From positions 3,844,001 to 3,908,000 of the forward strand of contig OZ244951.1 of the NCBI GenBank assembly GCA_965222315.1: DNA of 64,000 nucleotides, written 5' to 3'. Position numbers and translations under genes: made by a program. Of this stretch, positions 44,930-54,196 are shown one piece after another. A model generated the notes under the pieces. It was not told the origin of the DNA. It was given only the letters and a program-made list of their open reading frames with translations, and did no database searches. The stretch comes from JACKII01 sp965222315 (GTDB taxonomy: Bacteria; Pseudomonadota; Alphaproteobacteria; Bin95). The stretch's first letter is position 1, and each line of letters begins with the position of its first letter.

Positions 44930-46243
44930 ATGACCTATGACCGTCAAGGCAACACGATGACCGGCGCCTCACCGAAAGCGGCCGATCTGTTTGGTGAAGC
45001 GCTGCACGCCTTCAACATCTACCGCGGCGACCCGGTAGCGCTCGTCGATGCCGCTATCGCCGAGGCGCCCGACTTCGCCATGGCGCATATCCTGAAGGCC
45101 TACCTCTACGGGTTGGCGACGGAGCCAGCGGCAACCGCCGAAGCCCGCACCATCGCCTGCGCAGCCAGAGCGCTGCCCATGAACGCGCGGGAGCAATCCC
45201 ACATGGGCGCGCTCAAACACCTGTTGGCCGGCAACTGGAGCGATGCAGCCACCTGCCTCGACCGGCACAGCGCGGAATATCCGCATGACCTGGTGGCATT
45301 GCAATGCGGGCATCTGATGGATTTCTACCGGGCCAACGCCCGCAATTTGCGCGACCGCATCGCCCGCACCTTGCCTCGCTGGGCGTCTGGCATGGAGGGC
45401 CATAGCATCGTCCTGGGCATGTACGCTTTCGGTCTGGAGGAAGCGGGAGACTATGCGCGGGCCGAGGAAATGGGCCGGGCGGCGACAGAAGAACAGCCAC
45501 TCGACTGCTGGGCGCACCACGCCATTGCCCATGTGCTGGAGATGCAGGGCCGCACCAAGGAAGGCATCGCGTGGATGACGGAGCGGGAGCCGCACTGGGC
45601 GGGCGATGGCAACTTCTTTCAGGTGCACAATTGGTGGCACAAAGCGCTGTACCACCTGGATACGGGGCAGTTGGACCAGGTCTTCCGGCTATACGACGCG
45701 CCGATCCGGGGCGAGTGCAGTGCGGTGGCGCTGGACATGGCCGATGCCTCCGCCTTGCTCTGGCGGCTGACCCTGGCGGGCCATGATGTGGGCAACCGCT
45801 GGGATGAGTTGGCGGATGCCTGGGACCAGCATGCCGACGGTAAGCTCTACCCCTTCAACGACTGGCACGCGGCCATGGCCTGGCTGGGTGCAGGACAGAT
45901 GCATAAAGTTGACACGCTGCTGGAGGGCTACCGCAACAATACAGCGGCCGCGCCGGAGACGGCCGTCTGGGCGAGGCAGACCGGCCTGCCGCTAATTGAG
46001 GGCTTCCGGGCGTTCTGGACCGGCGATTATGAAATGGCGGTGGCTAGGCTGCACCCTGCCCGCTACATCGCCAATAGCTTTGGCGGTAGTCATGCCCAGC
46101 GGGACGTGATCGACTGGACGCTGACAGAGGCAGCGCTGCGCGGCGGTCTCTCCGGCGTCGCAGAGGCGTTGGCGCGCGAACGGCTGGCGCTAAAGCCCCA
46201 TAGCCCGGTGAACCAGGCATTTTTGAAGCAAGCGGTGACCTAG
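44930..46243 (+). CDS. tetratricopeptide repeat protein, TTC38-like
   Basis: 437 residues from the ATG at 44930; a TTG at 44927 has better spacing to GAGGAGG. TPR-like helical repeats throughout: FGEALHAFNIYRGDPVALVDAAIAEAPDFAMAHILKAYLYGLATEP, then AHHAIAHVLEMQGRTKEGIAWM and HNWWHKALYHLDTGQLDQVFRLYD. Composition and length match tetratricopeptide repeat protein 38 homologues, which are widespread in Alphaproteobacteria and lack a known activity. It ends in a 4-base overlap with the convergent uvrB gene. Confidence 0.8.
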   Translation: MTYDRQGNTMTGASPKAADLFGEALHAFNIYRGDPVALVDAAIAEAPDFAMAHILKAYLYGLATEPAATAEARTIACAARALPMNAREQSHMGALKHLLAGNWSDAATCLDRHSAEYPHDLVALQCGHLMDFYRANARNLRDRIARTLPRWASGMEGHSIVLGMYAFGLEEAGDYARAEEMGRAATEEQPLDCWAHHAIAHVLEMQGRTKEGIAWMTEREPHWAGDGNFFQVHNWWHKALYHLDTGQLDQVFRLYDAPIRGECSAVALDMADASALLWRLTLAGHDVGNRWDELADAWDQHADGKLYPFNDWHAAMAWLGAGQMHKVDTLLEGYRNNTAAAPETAVWARQTGLPLIEGFRAFWTGDYEMAVARLHPARYIANSFGGSHAQRDVIDWTLTEAALRGGLSGVAEALARERLALKPHSPVNQAFLKQAVT

Positions 46244-48477
46244 GGCTTGGCGCGGCCTTTGGCTTTACCTGAATAGGCGGGACGGCCCTTGCGGCCCTTG
46301 CCGCCGCCACTCGCGCCGCGCCCTTTACCGGAGCCAGCCATCGAGGAAATCCGTTCGATCTCCGTATTGCCGACGCTGGGCTTGCCGGCCTTCACATGGC
46401 CGAAGCCGCGATCCTCCAGTCCCATGTCGAGCTTTTTCAGGCGCTGGATCTCGTCGCGGAGGCGGGCGGCGTCCTCGAACTCCAGGTCGGCGGCGGCGGC
46501 CCGCATCTTCTTCTCCAGGTCCGCCAGCGTTGCCTCCAAATTGTGGCCGATCCGGTCCGCCTCGCCCAGAATGCCGGTATCGACGTTCAGGCTGTCGCGG
46601 TTGTAGACGCTGTGCATGATATCGCTGATGCCCTTTTTCACGCTTTCGGGCGTGATGCCGTGAGCAGCATTATATTCCTGCTGCTTCTCGCGGCGGCGGG
46701 CGGTTTCGTCCAGCGCGGCGGTCAGCGACTTGGTCATCTTGTCGGCGTAGAGGACCACCCGCCCGTCCACGTTCCGCGCCGCCCGGCCGATGGTCTGAAT
46801 CAGCGACGTGGTGGAGCGCAGATAGCCCTCTTTGTCCGCATCCAGGATGGCAACCAGGGCGCATTCCGGGATGTCCAACCCCTCGCGCAAAAGGTTGATG
46901 CCGATCAGAATGTCGAACGCGCCGAGCCGCAGGTCGCGGATAATTTCAATCCGCTCCAGCGTATGCACTTCGGAGTGCATGTAGCGCACGCGCATGCCAA
47001 GTTCGAACAGATAGTCGGTCAGGTCCTCCGCCATTTTCTTGGTGAGGGTCGTTACCAGCACACGTCCGCCCTGGGCAACGACCTCCTGCGCCTCCGCGAT
47101 CAGGTCGTCCACCTGGTTGGTGACGGGCCGCACGATGCAAACCGGATCGATCAGCCCGGTGGGCCGAACCACCTGCTCGGTCACGACGCCCTGCACCCGT
47201 TCCAGTTCCCAGGGGCCAGGGGTGGCCGAGACGTAGACGGTCTGCGGCCGCATGTCGTTCCATTCCTCGAACTTCAAGGGCCGGTTATCGATGCAGGATG
47301 GCAGGCGGAAGCCGAACTCCGAAAGTGTGGACTTGCGGGCATAGTCGCCCCGGAACATGCCGCCGATCTGCGGCACGGTAACGTGGCTCTCGTCGATGAA
47401 CAGCAGGGCGTCGGAGGGAATGTATTCGAACAGGGTCGGCGGCGGCGCGCCGGGCGGGCGGCCCGTCAGGTAGCGGGAATAGTTCTCGATACCGTTGCAG
47501 GAGCCGGTGGTCACCAGCATTTCGATGTCAAACGTGGTGCGCTGCTCCAGCCTTTGGGCCTCCAGCAGCTTCCCTTGGCCCTCCAGTTCAGCCAGCCGCT
47601 CCTTCAGTTCCTTCTTGATGCCATCGACCGCCTGCATCAGCGTCGGCTTCGGCGTCACATAGTGGCTGTTCGGGTAGAGGCGGATGCGGTCCATCTCCGC
47701 GATCTTCTCTCCCGTCAGCGGGTCGAATTCATGGATGGCGTCCACCTCGTCGCCGAACAGCGAAATGCGCCAGGCCCGGTCTTCCAAGTGGGCCGGGTGA
47801 ATTTCGATGGTGTCGCCCCGCACCCGGAACGAGCCGCGATAGAAGTTGGCATCGTTGCGGCGGTACTGGAGATCCACCAGCTTACGCAGAAAGGCATCCC
47901 GCTCTAGCGGCTTACCGGCGCGCACGTCGATGGTCATCTCCGCATAGGTCTCAACCGCGCCGATGCCGTAGATGCAAGAGACAGAGGCGACGATCACCAC
48001 ATCCCGCCGCTCCAGCAACGCCCGCGTCGCGGAGTGGCGCATGCGGTCGATTTCCTCGTTGATGCTCGCTTCTTTCTCAACGTAGGTGTCGGAGCGGGGA
48101 ACGTAGGCTTCCGGCTGGTAGTAGTCGTAGTAGGAGACGAAATACTCGACCGCGTTCTCCGGGAAAAACCCCTTCATTTCTGCGTATAGCTGAGCGGCCA
48201 GAGTCTTGTTCGGTGCCAGGATCAATGCCGGCCGTTGCTGTTCCTGAATGACATGGGCGACGGTGAAGGTCTTGCCGGAGCCGGTCACGCCCAGCAGCAC
48301 CTGGTCGCGCTCCTCCGATACAACCCCGGTATTCAACTCACTGATCGCCTGGGGCTGGTCACCCGCCGGCTGGTAGTCGGAGACCAGCTTGAACGGCGGT
48401 GAGTCCAACGGCTCGGGCAACGCGCCACGGCTCGACGGATCGTACAAGGCCAGACGGTCGAGGATGGAGGTATCCAT
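46240..48477 (-). CDS. uvrB: excinuclease ABC subunit B
   Basis: 745 residues, damage-verifying helicase of nucleotide excision repair. Walker A GVTGSGKT at 63-70, beta-hairpin YYDYYQPEAYVPRSDTYVEK at about 100, DESH box in LLFIDESHVT, helicase motif VI region QTIGRAARNVDG, and the C-terminal UVR domain (LEKKMRAAAADLEFEDAARLRDEIQRLK) that binds UvrC. The last 60 residues are Lys/Gly/Arg-rich. GGAAGAT lies 8 bases before the ATG. Confidence 0.97.
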   Translation of the reverse strand: MDTSILDRLALYDPSSRGALPEPLDSPPFKLVSDYQPAGDQPQAISELNTGVVSEERDQVLLGVTGSGKTFTVAHVIQEQQRPALILAPNKTLAAQLYAEMKGFFPENAVEYFVSYYDYYQPEAYVPRSDTYVEKEASINEEIDRMRHSATRALLERRDVVIVASVSCIYGIGAVETYAEMTIDVRAGKPLERDAFLRKLVDLQYRRNDANFYRGSFRVRGDTIEIHPAHLEDRAWRISLFGDEVDAIHEFDPLTGEKIAEMDRIRLYPNSHYVTPKPTLMQAVDGIKKELKERLAELEGQGKLLEAQRLEQRTTFDIEMLVTTGSCNGIENYSRYLTGRPPGAPPPTLFEYIPSDALLFIDESHVTVPQIGGMFRGDYARKSTLSEFGFRLPSCIDNRPLKFEEWNDMRPQTVYVSATPGPWELERVQGVVTEQVVRPTGLIDPVCIVRPVTNQVDDLIAEAQEVVAQGGRVLVTTLTKKMAEDLTDYLFELGMRVRYMHSEVHTLERIEIIRDLRLGAFDILIGINLLREGLDIPECALVAILDADKEGYLRSTTSLIQTIGRAARNVDGRVVLYADKMTKSLTAALDETARRREKQQEYNAAHGITPESVKKGISDIMHSVYNRDSLNVDTGILGEADRIGHNLEATLADLEKKMRAAAADLEFEDAARLRDEIQRLKKLDMGLEDRGFGHVKAGKPSVGNTEIERISSMAGSGKGRGASGGGKGRKGRPAYSGKAKGRAKP

Positions 48478-48575
48478 GGGTCATATCTTCCGGAACGCCA
48501 GGAACAGCCGTTGACTATACGCGAATGGCAGCCGGTGACCAACGGCGCACCATGCCCCGCCAGATCAAAGTCATG

Positions 48576-49715
48576 TCAGAACCAGAAACGGAAGCCCGTG
48601 AGCACCGCTGTCACCGGCTCGTAGCTGGCGGCGGAGTCGTCATAGTCATGCCAGCGGACAGTCAGGTAAAGGTCCGTTTGGAACCGCTCGAGCGAGTGAA
48701 CCGCGCCAAGCCCCACGCTGAAGCTGTCGGAGCCGGCGGTCGCCACGTCATCGCCGCTGTAGGCATCTATCGCGAACGCCGTTTTTCCGGTCTCGGTCCA
48801 GTTGGGCTTCCAACCCAGCTTGCCATAGAAAAAGACCGGGTCCTGCCCGCTCCGGTCATCCGAACCGGCGGCGAAGGTCAGGTTTAACCCGGTTTCCTTA
48901 TGCAGAACCGACGCCGACCCGCTGAAGCGGTTGAAATCGCTATTGGGGCGGGCAAAGCCAAGCGCGGCGGTAAAATCGACCGCCTCCATCTTCCGCTCAT
49001 AGGTTCCGGCCAAATCCCAGCCGATATCCTCATCGCCGCTGATGGCATCAAACCCGGCAGAGGTCTTCAGCTTTAACCCTTCAAACGACGGCGTGTCGTA
49101 GCGAACACGGGTCAGACGGCCCAGCCCATCCAGATTGCTGAACGCAGAACCGACCGACACCGTAGAAACAGCACCAGCATTGGTCGTGAAAAGCTGTCCG
49201 CCAGCGCTGTCGCCCACCGAGGAATAAGCAACCAGCCCCGTCCCCGACAAATCAACTTCGGACACACCATCCGACGCCATCGACCCCTGCCCCAGCCATA
49301 GCGTTCCGTAGGGTGACTGGAGCACACCTTCCGCTTTCCGCATCTTGTGCGTGTCCCAGTCCACATCGCTCTTGTTGAGCCGGTTCACATTGCCGGTCGC
49401 ATAAGGATTCCACTCATATTCCAGATTTGCGCCGAACGTGAACCGATCGCTCAGTTCGTTTTTGTACCAGATACCTGCCCGCGTCGAGGAATTGCCGTTG
49501 TCCACCAGCGGGTAGGCGTTCACCTCATCACCGTCGTCAGCGACCAAAATGCCCTTGTTAACCTGTCCGTAGAGCCAGATACCCTTGCCAACTTCGCCGT
49601 CGATGATCAGGGGAGGCGTCAGGCGCTCATCTTCGGCATTTGCCGATAGCACCAGCATATTCGCGGGCACCGTCACCATTACGGCAATCGCCCAACTCCT
49701 CATCGCTTTCTTCAT
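48576..49715 (-). CDS. outer-membrane porin
   Basis: 379 residues from the ATG at 49715. Signal peptide ending SANA|EDERLTPP. The mature chain alternates as beta strands, Gly/Asp/Thr-rich, with IWLYGQVNKGILVADDGDE as first strand and C-terminal FRFWF, the terminal aromatic of porins. Length and start resemble general alphaproteobacterial porins of the Omp family with 16 strands. Substrate or selectivity not readable. Confidence 0.85.
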   Translation of the reverse strand: MKKAMRSWAIAVMVTVPANMLVLSANAEDERLTPPLIIDGEVGKGIWLYGQVNKGILVADDGDEVNAYPLVDNGNSSTRAGIWYKNELSDRFTFGANLEYEWNPYATGNVNRLNKSDVDWDTHKMRKAEGVLQSPYGTLWLGQGSMASDGVSEVDLSGTGLVAYSSVGDSAGGQLFTTNAGAVSTVSVGSAFSNLDGLGRLTRVRYDTPSFEGLKLKTSAGFDAISGDEDIGWDLAGTYERKMEAVDFTAALGFARPNSDFNRFSGSASVLHKETGLNLTFAAGSDDRSGQDPVFFYGKLGWKPNWTETGKTAFAIDAYSGDDVATAGSDSFSVGLGAVHSLERFQTDLYLTVRWHDYDDSAASYEPVTAVLTGFRFWF

Positions 49716-50113
49716 TGATCGACCCCGTTGAAACGTTGAACCCAATCAAACCAATGGCCTTATAATCGCTCATAAACCACTGATCCGGTACGTTGGCAAT
49801 TCGATCATAGGTTAGCGATGAACATTCAGTTGGGGCAAGGTTTGGCCGCCGCCATCGGATCAAAAACCGCCCTGGATACGAAACAGGCCCGGCCACTGTC
49901 TTTCTGTGGATTGAGGTGCCCAGCCGCCTCCCACGCCGCAAAGAAGCCGTCCTGCACCCCTTTTCCCGCCAAATACACCGCCCGACCAGCCGCATGGCAA
50001 TTCCGAGTATTCGCGGCGCGGCACTGCGCACGCAGTGACGGGCGGCCGCTGCCAGACCAAATAGGCAGCGGCCACGTTGACACGCCGCCACCTGCATCCG
50101 ATATTAAAGACAG
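49716..50113. other. intergenic region before the thiamine operon
   Basis: About 400 bases without a supported gene. 49740-49830 is AT-rich and probably holds the porin promoter. 49860-50100 is G+C-rich and open in several frames on both strands, but no frame has a ribosome-binding site, conserved motif or clear codon bias, so a decayed gene is as likely as none. The thi promoter should lie at its right end. Confidence 0.5.
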
Positions 50114-50203
50114 TTGCCCGGGGTGCTCGGCGCACTAGACAGCGCTGGGCTGAGAGCATACCCGAGTGGAACCTGATCTGGATAATGCCAGCGCAGGGAG
50201 GCG
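50114..50203 (+). promoter_or_regulatory. TPP riboswitch (THI element)
   Basis: The conserved core is present in order: GGGGTGC (50120), a P3 stem CTCGGCGC...GCGCTGGG, GCTGAGA (50149), TACCCG, ACCTGATCTGGATAATGCCA and GCGCAGGGAGG. It sits directly before thiO and its Shine-Dalgarno (GGAGG/AAAGG at 50196-50208), so it most likely blocks translation of thiOSGE when thiamine pyrophosphate is high. Confidence 0.95.
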
Positions 50204-50212
50204 GAAAGGCGC

Positions 50213-51373
50213 GTGATCAGTAAACCTTCCCACATTGCGATTATCGGTGGCGGCGTAAACGGCCTCGGCATTGCCTGGCGTTTGGCGGAGGCCGGCTGCC
50301 GCGTATCGGTCTACGACTCCCATGCCATCGGCCCCGGCACCCGCGGCGCGACCTGGGCGGCGGGCGGAATGCTCGCGGCTGGTGTGGAGGCGGAGCCGGG
50401 CGAAGAAGCACTCACCGAACTCTGTTTGGAAAGCCAACGGCGCTGGCCTGCCTTCCGCGATGCGCTGGAAGGGCTGACCGGCATCGCCGTCGGCTACCGG
50501 GACGAGGGCACCATGGTCGTCGCCACCAACCGCGACGAGGCGGCGGCGCTGCGCCATCACTATGACTATCAGGTAAAGCTCGGCATTGCGCTGGAGTGGC
50601 TGACCCCGGCAGACGCCCGGCGCAAGGAGCCGCATCTTGGCCGGAACGTGGCCGCCGCTGTCTACTCGCCGGGAGACCACCAGGTAGAAAACCGGGACGT
50701 ACTGCGCGCACTGCTCGCCGCCTGCGAGAAACTCGGCGTGGCGCTCCATCCCCACACTCCGGTCGAGGCGCTGGAAACGGCTGGCGGCAAAGTCGAGGGC
50801 GTGCGCATTGCGGGCGCGTTGGTGAAAGCCGACGCCGTGGTCCACGCTGCCGGTGCCTGGACGGCGTCCCTGCCGGGCCTGCCGCCGGAGGCCAAGCCCC
50901 CCGTGCGCCCGCTCAAAGGCCAGATGCTGGCCGTCCAAATGGACCCGGCCGCGCCGATCCTGAACCACGTCGTCTGGGCTCCTACCACCTACCTGATCCC
51001 GCGGCTGGATGGCCGGCTGCTGATCGGTGCGACGGTGGAGGAGAAAGGCTTCGACACCCAGATTACCGCTGGCGGCCTGCTGGCATTGCTGGATACCGCC
51101 TGGCGGGCGCTGCCCACCATCGAAGAACTGCCGGTGGTGGAGACCTGGGTCGGCTTCCGCCCGACCAGCCGCGACGATGCGCCAATCTTCGGTCCGACCG
51201 GTGTCGAGGGGCTGTTCATGGCCACCGGGCACCACCGCAATGGCATCCTCCTGGCCCCGCTGACGGCGGATTCGGTCAGCGAGGCCATCTTGAAGGGCAC
51301 CATGCCCGCCATCGCCGAACCGTTCCGCCTGGACCGCTTCCATGCCAAAACACGTCTGGAGGCGATAGCCTGA
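50213..51373 (+). CDS. thiO: glycine oxidase ThiO
   Basis: 386 residues from a GTG at 50213, ten bases past the riboswitch core. FAD-binding GxGxxG in IAIIGGGVNGLGIAWRLAEAG, then GATWAAGGMLAAGVEAEPGEE, and C-terminal HHRNGILLAPLTADSVSE of the DAO/ThiO family. It oxidises glycine to iminoacetate (dehydroglycine) for thiazole formation, replacing the ThiH route. Its TGA overlaps the ATG of thiS by one base (TGATG). Confidence 0.92.
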   Translation: MISKPSHIAIIGGGVNGLGIAWRLAEAGCRVSVYDSHAIGPGTRGATWAAGGMLAAGVEAEPGEEALTELCLESQRRWPAFRDALEGLTGIAVGYRDEGTMVVATNRDEAAALRHHYDYQVKLGIALEWLTPADARRKEPHLGRNVAAAVYSPGDHQVENRDVLRALLAACEKLGVALHPHTPVEALETAGGKVEGVRIAGALVKADAVVHAAGAWTASLPGLPPEAKPPVRPLKGQMLAVQMDPAAPILNHVVWAPTTYLIPRLDGRLLIGATVEEKGFDTQITAGGLLALLDTAWRALPTIEELPVVETWVGFRPTSRDDAPIFGPTGVEGLFMATGHHRNGILLAPLTADSVSEAILKGTMPAIAEPFRLDRFHAKTRLEAIA

Positions 51374-51579
51374 TGCCTACCCTCACCGTGAATGGGGAAA
51401 GCCGTGAGAGTGCCGCCGCTACCGTCGCGGCGCTACTGGACGAAGAAAACGTTCCGCGCGACGCCAAGGGCGTTGCGGTCGCGTTGAACGGCGCCCTGGT
51501 CCGCCGTGCCGAATGGGGCGCGACGGCGCTGTCCGCCGATGATACGGTGGAAATCGTTAAACCTTTTTCGGGAGGATAA
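51373..51579 (+). CDS. thiS: sulfur carrier protein ThiS
   Basis: 68 residues. Ubiquitin-fold sequence with VNGESRE, ...VAVALNGALVRRAEW and the C-terminal SGG whose Gly-Gly end is thiocarboxylated by ThiF-type enzymes. It delivers sulfur to ThiG. The start overlaps the thiO stop; GGAGG inside its last codons serves the thiG start. Confidence 0.93.
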   Translation: MPTLTVNGESRESAAATVAALLDEENVPRDAKGVAVALNGALVRRAEWGATALSADDTVEIVKPFSGG

Positions 51580-51585
51580 GCTCCC

Positions 51586-52377
51586 ATGCAAATGACAGTC
51601 ACCAAGCCAATGAACGACCCGATGGAGATCGCAGGCGTACAATTCGCCTCCCGCATGATGCTGGGCACCGCGGGCTACCCCAACCGCCAGGTTATGCTGG
51701 ATGCCATTGCAGCAGGCGGCGCGGAGATCATCACCGTCTCCATCCGACGCATCTCGCTGGAAGGGTACGAGGAAAGCATGACCGACGTGCTCAAGGGCAA
51801 GCACCTGCTGCCAAACACGTCCGGCTGCGCCACGGCAAAGGACGCGGTGCTCACCGCCCAACTCGCGCGGGAAGCGCTGGAGACCAATTGGGTCAAGCTG
51901 GAGGTGATCGGCGACCGCGACACCCTCTACCCGGACGTGGAGGAATTGCTGAAGGCGGCAGAGGAACTGGTAAAGGACGGCTTCATCGTCCTCCCCTATG
52001 CCAATGACGATCCCGTCACCTGCCGCAAGCTGGCGGATGTGGGTTGCGCCGCCGTCATGCCCATGGGCTCCTTCATCGGCTCCGGCCTGGGTGTCGCCAA
52101 TCCGGCGGCCATGGCCCGGATCGTGGCCGACGCAACCGTGCCGATTATCTGCGACGCGGGCCTCGGCACCGCCAGCGACGCCGCCATAGCGATGGAGCTT
52201 GGCTGCGACGGCGTGTTGCTCAACACGGCGGTGGCCAAGGCGCTGGACCCTGTTCGCATGGCGCGGGCTTTCGGCATGGCCGTTGCCGGCGGGCGGGAGG
52301 CGCACCTTGCCGGCCGTATCCCCAAGCTCCAGCGCGGTGAAGCCTCGAGCCCACAATTGGGGCTGATCGGCGGCTGA
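51586..52377 (+). CDS. thiG: thiazole synthase ThiG
   Basis: 263 residues. The active-site lysine Lys104 is in VKLEVIGD; phosphate-binding GLGTASDAA and NTAVAKALDP complete the barrel. It condenses 1-deoxy-D-xylulose 5-phosphate, dehydroglycine and ThiS thiocarboxylate to the thiazole. It begins 6 bases after thiS. ThiO-ThiS-ThiG is the oxygen-dependent thiazole branch, consistent with an aerobe. Confidence 0.96.
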   Translation: MQMTVTKPMNDPMEIAGVQFASRMMLGTAGYPNRQVMLDAIAAGGAEIITVSIRRISLEGYEESMTDVLKGKHLLPNTSGCATAKDAVLTAQLAREALETNWVKLEVIGDRDTLYPDVEELLKAAEELVKDGFIVLPYANDDPVTCRKLADVGCAAVMPMGSFIGSGLGVANPAAMARIVADATVPIICDAGLGTASDAAIAMELGCDGVLLNTAVAKALDPVRMARAFGMAVAGGREAHLAGRIPKLQRGEASSPQLGLIGG

Positions 52378-52384
52378 TTACAGT

Positions 52385-53008
52385 ATGCGCGCCCTCCCCG
52401 TTCCCCCCATTCTCCTTATCACCGACCGGGCCCAGGCCTCCCGTCCATTGGCGGACGTGGTGGCCGCGGCTTTCGATGGCGGCTGCCGCTGGGTGAGCAT
52501 TCGGGAAAAGGACATTCCGGAGCTGGAGCGGCGGCGGCTTGCCGAAGACATCCTGCGCCGCGCCGAACCCTACAAGGCACGCGTCGGCATCCACGAGGAT
52601 GTGAAACTCGCTGCTAGTCTCGGCCTGCGAGGCCTCCATCTGCCAACCGGCGGCAACATCCAAGCCGCACAACGCATCGCCGATCCCCGGTGCCTGATCG
52701 GACGCTCCGCCCACAATGCCGAGGAGGTTGCCGCCTGCGCTGCGGCCGGCGCGGACTACGCGACCCTGAGCCCGGTCTTCCTGACCCAAAGCAAGCCCGG
52801 CTACGGACCGGCGCTCGGCCTGGAGGCGCTGGCCGGCATCACAAGCGAGGCGGCATTGCCCATCGTAGCGCTGGGGGGAATTGGCCCGGAACAAGTGGCG
52901 CCCTGCCGTGAAGCCGGCGCCAAGGGCATCGCCGTCATGGGCGAGGTCATGCGCGCCGGCGACCCTGCGCGCATCATGCAGGCCCTAGTGAAAGCGTGGC
53001 AAGGCTGA
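52385..53008 (+). CDS. thiE: thiamine phosphate synthase ThiE
   Basis: 207 residues. TIM-barrel with ITDRAQASR, WVSIREKDIP (pyrimidine site), GIHEDVKLAASLGLRGLHLP, IGRSAHNAEEV, and the DYATLSPVFLTQSKPGYGP loop of ThiE/TenI. It couples the thiazole phosphate to HMP pyrophosphate. The H(G/D) variant HLPTGG shows some drift from classical ThiE, so a TenI-like thiazole tautomerase is the alternative. Last gene of the operon, 7 bases after thiG. Confidence 0.82.
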   Translation: MRALPVPPILLITDRAQASRPLADVVAAAFDGGCRWVSIREKDIPELERRRLAEDILRRAEPYKARVGIHEDVKLAASLGLRGLHLPTGGNIQAAQRIADPRCLIGRSAHNAEEVAACAAAGADYATLSPVFLTQSKPGYGPALGLEALAGITSEAALPIVALGGIGPEQVAPCREAGAKGIAVMGEVMRAGDPARIMQALVKAWQG

Positions 53009-53021
53009 GGGGCCACCCCGC

Positions 53022-53243
53022 TCAATCCTTCTGCTTAGGCCGCCAGACACCCGTTTCAGGGTCCTGCTCCAGTTCGACTTCGCCGGGCTTTTCCTCCTCG
53101 GTGACCGGCTTCGCGGCTTCGCGCTTCTGCACCCGCTTCTTGGCGCCACCGTCCGCACGCTTTTCCAGCCATTTGAAAAACTGCCAGGCGCCGATGATCA
53201 CGACAGCCAGAACCAGCAGCTTGCCGAAGCTTATGCCTAACAT
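53022..53243 (-). CDS. small single-pass membrane protein
   Basis: 73 residues. One N-terminal helix (ISFGKLLVLAVVIIGAWQFFKWL) then a charged tail rich in Lys/Glu with an unusual ending DPETGVWRPKQKD. Similar short proteins occur widely next to S49 peptidase genes in Alphaproteobacteria, and the start here lies 3 bases from the S49 stop, on the same strand, so they are probably cotranscribed. Function unknown. Confidence 0.7.
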   Translation of the reverse strand: MLGISFGKLLVLAVVIIGAWQFFKWLEKRADGGAKKRVQKREAAKPVTEEEKPGEVELEQDPETGVWRPKQKD

Positions 53244-53246
53244 GGG

Positions 53247-54074
53247 TCAGCCTCCGAACCGTTGCCGCGCCAGGCGCTCATCCGCCATGGCAAAGAGGCT
53301 TTCCGCCACCTGCGCCGCCTCGAAACCGCCACCGCCGAGCCGACGCAGCAAAGGCTGCTTCGCCTTGATCGGCACAATCTTGACCTTGTCGCCATAGCGC
53401 TGGCGCAGCAAGGGACGGAAATGGCCGATGCCGTCGATCAGGCCGCGCTCCAGCGCCGACTCCGCTGTCCAAAACGCGCCGGAGAAGATTTCCGGGTCGT
53501 CGGCTTTAAGCTTCGCGCCCCGCCGGCTCTCGATCTGCCCGCGGAATATCGCGTGCAGACCGTTCAGGATGCCGTCCAGCCGCTCGATGTCCGCCGGGTC
53601 TTCCGGCTTGAAGGGGTCAAGGATGCTTTTGTTTTCACCGGCGGTGTAGACACGCCGCTCCACCCCCAGCTTGGCAATGGCCTCCGTAAAGCCGAATCCG
53701 GCGCTGATGACGCCGATGGAGCCGACCACCGACGCCTTGTCAGCGTAAATCTCGTCCGCCGCGCTCGCCAGCCAGTACCCGCCGGAAGCCGCCACGTCCT
53801 CGACAAAGGCCAGCACCGGCAATTCCTTCTCCGCCGCCAGTTCGCGGATCCGCGCGGCAATCAGAGAGGACTGCACGGGCGACCCGCCGGGCGAGTTAAT
53901 GGCCAGCGCCACAGCCTTCGCCCGCGGCATGCTGAAGGCCTGCTCCAGCAGCGGCGCTACCGCCGCCAGGTTCAGACCCCGGCGCAATGCTGAGCTATCG
54001 GCGGAGATCATGCCGGTTAGGCGGACGAGAGGCACGCGGGGCGCGCGTTTCCAGAACTTCACGGTCACTCCCAT
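53247..54074 (-). CDS. S49 family serine peptidase (SppA/SohB-like)
   Basis: 275 residues, the short SohB/SppA36A-like form. INSPGGSPVQSSLI is the oxyanion region, the nucleophile Ser lies in VEDVAASGGYWLASAADEIYAD and the general-base Lys in YTAGENKSILDPF. It degrades remnant signal peptides or membrane protein fragments. No classical signal peptide; the N-terminus KFWKRAPRVPLVRLTG may be a membrane-associated amphipathic segment. Confidence 0.9.
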   Translation of the reverse strand: MGVTVKFWKRAPRVPLVRLTGMISADSSALRRGLNLAAVAPLLEQAFSMPRAKAVALAINSPGGSPVQSSLIAARIRELAAEKELPVLAFVEDVAASGGYWLASAADEIYADKASVVGSIGVISAGFGFTEAIAKLGVERRVYTAGENKSILDPFKPEDPADIERLDGILNGLHAIFRGQIESRRGAKLKADDPEIFSGAFWTAESALERGLIDGIGHFRPLLRQRYGDKVKIVPIKAKQPLLRRLGGGGFEAAQVAESLFAMADERLARQRFGG

Positions 54075-54196
54075 AGATTTATGTCACCTGTCCCTAGCCT
54101 CTCGCGACCAAAGGCGCAACGGCCAAGCCCCGGCCGCAGTTGACCCCGGCGCGTGCGTGGGCTACGGCCAAGGACGCTCCACGCCAGAGGCAAGCC

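Noticed and set aside
49818..50138. G+C-rich open frames on both strands before the TPP riboswitch
   Set aside because: No start signal, motif or consistent codon bias in any frame; left as intergenic.
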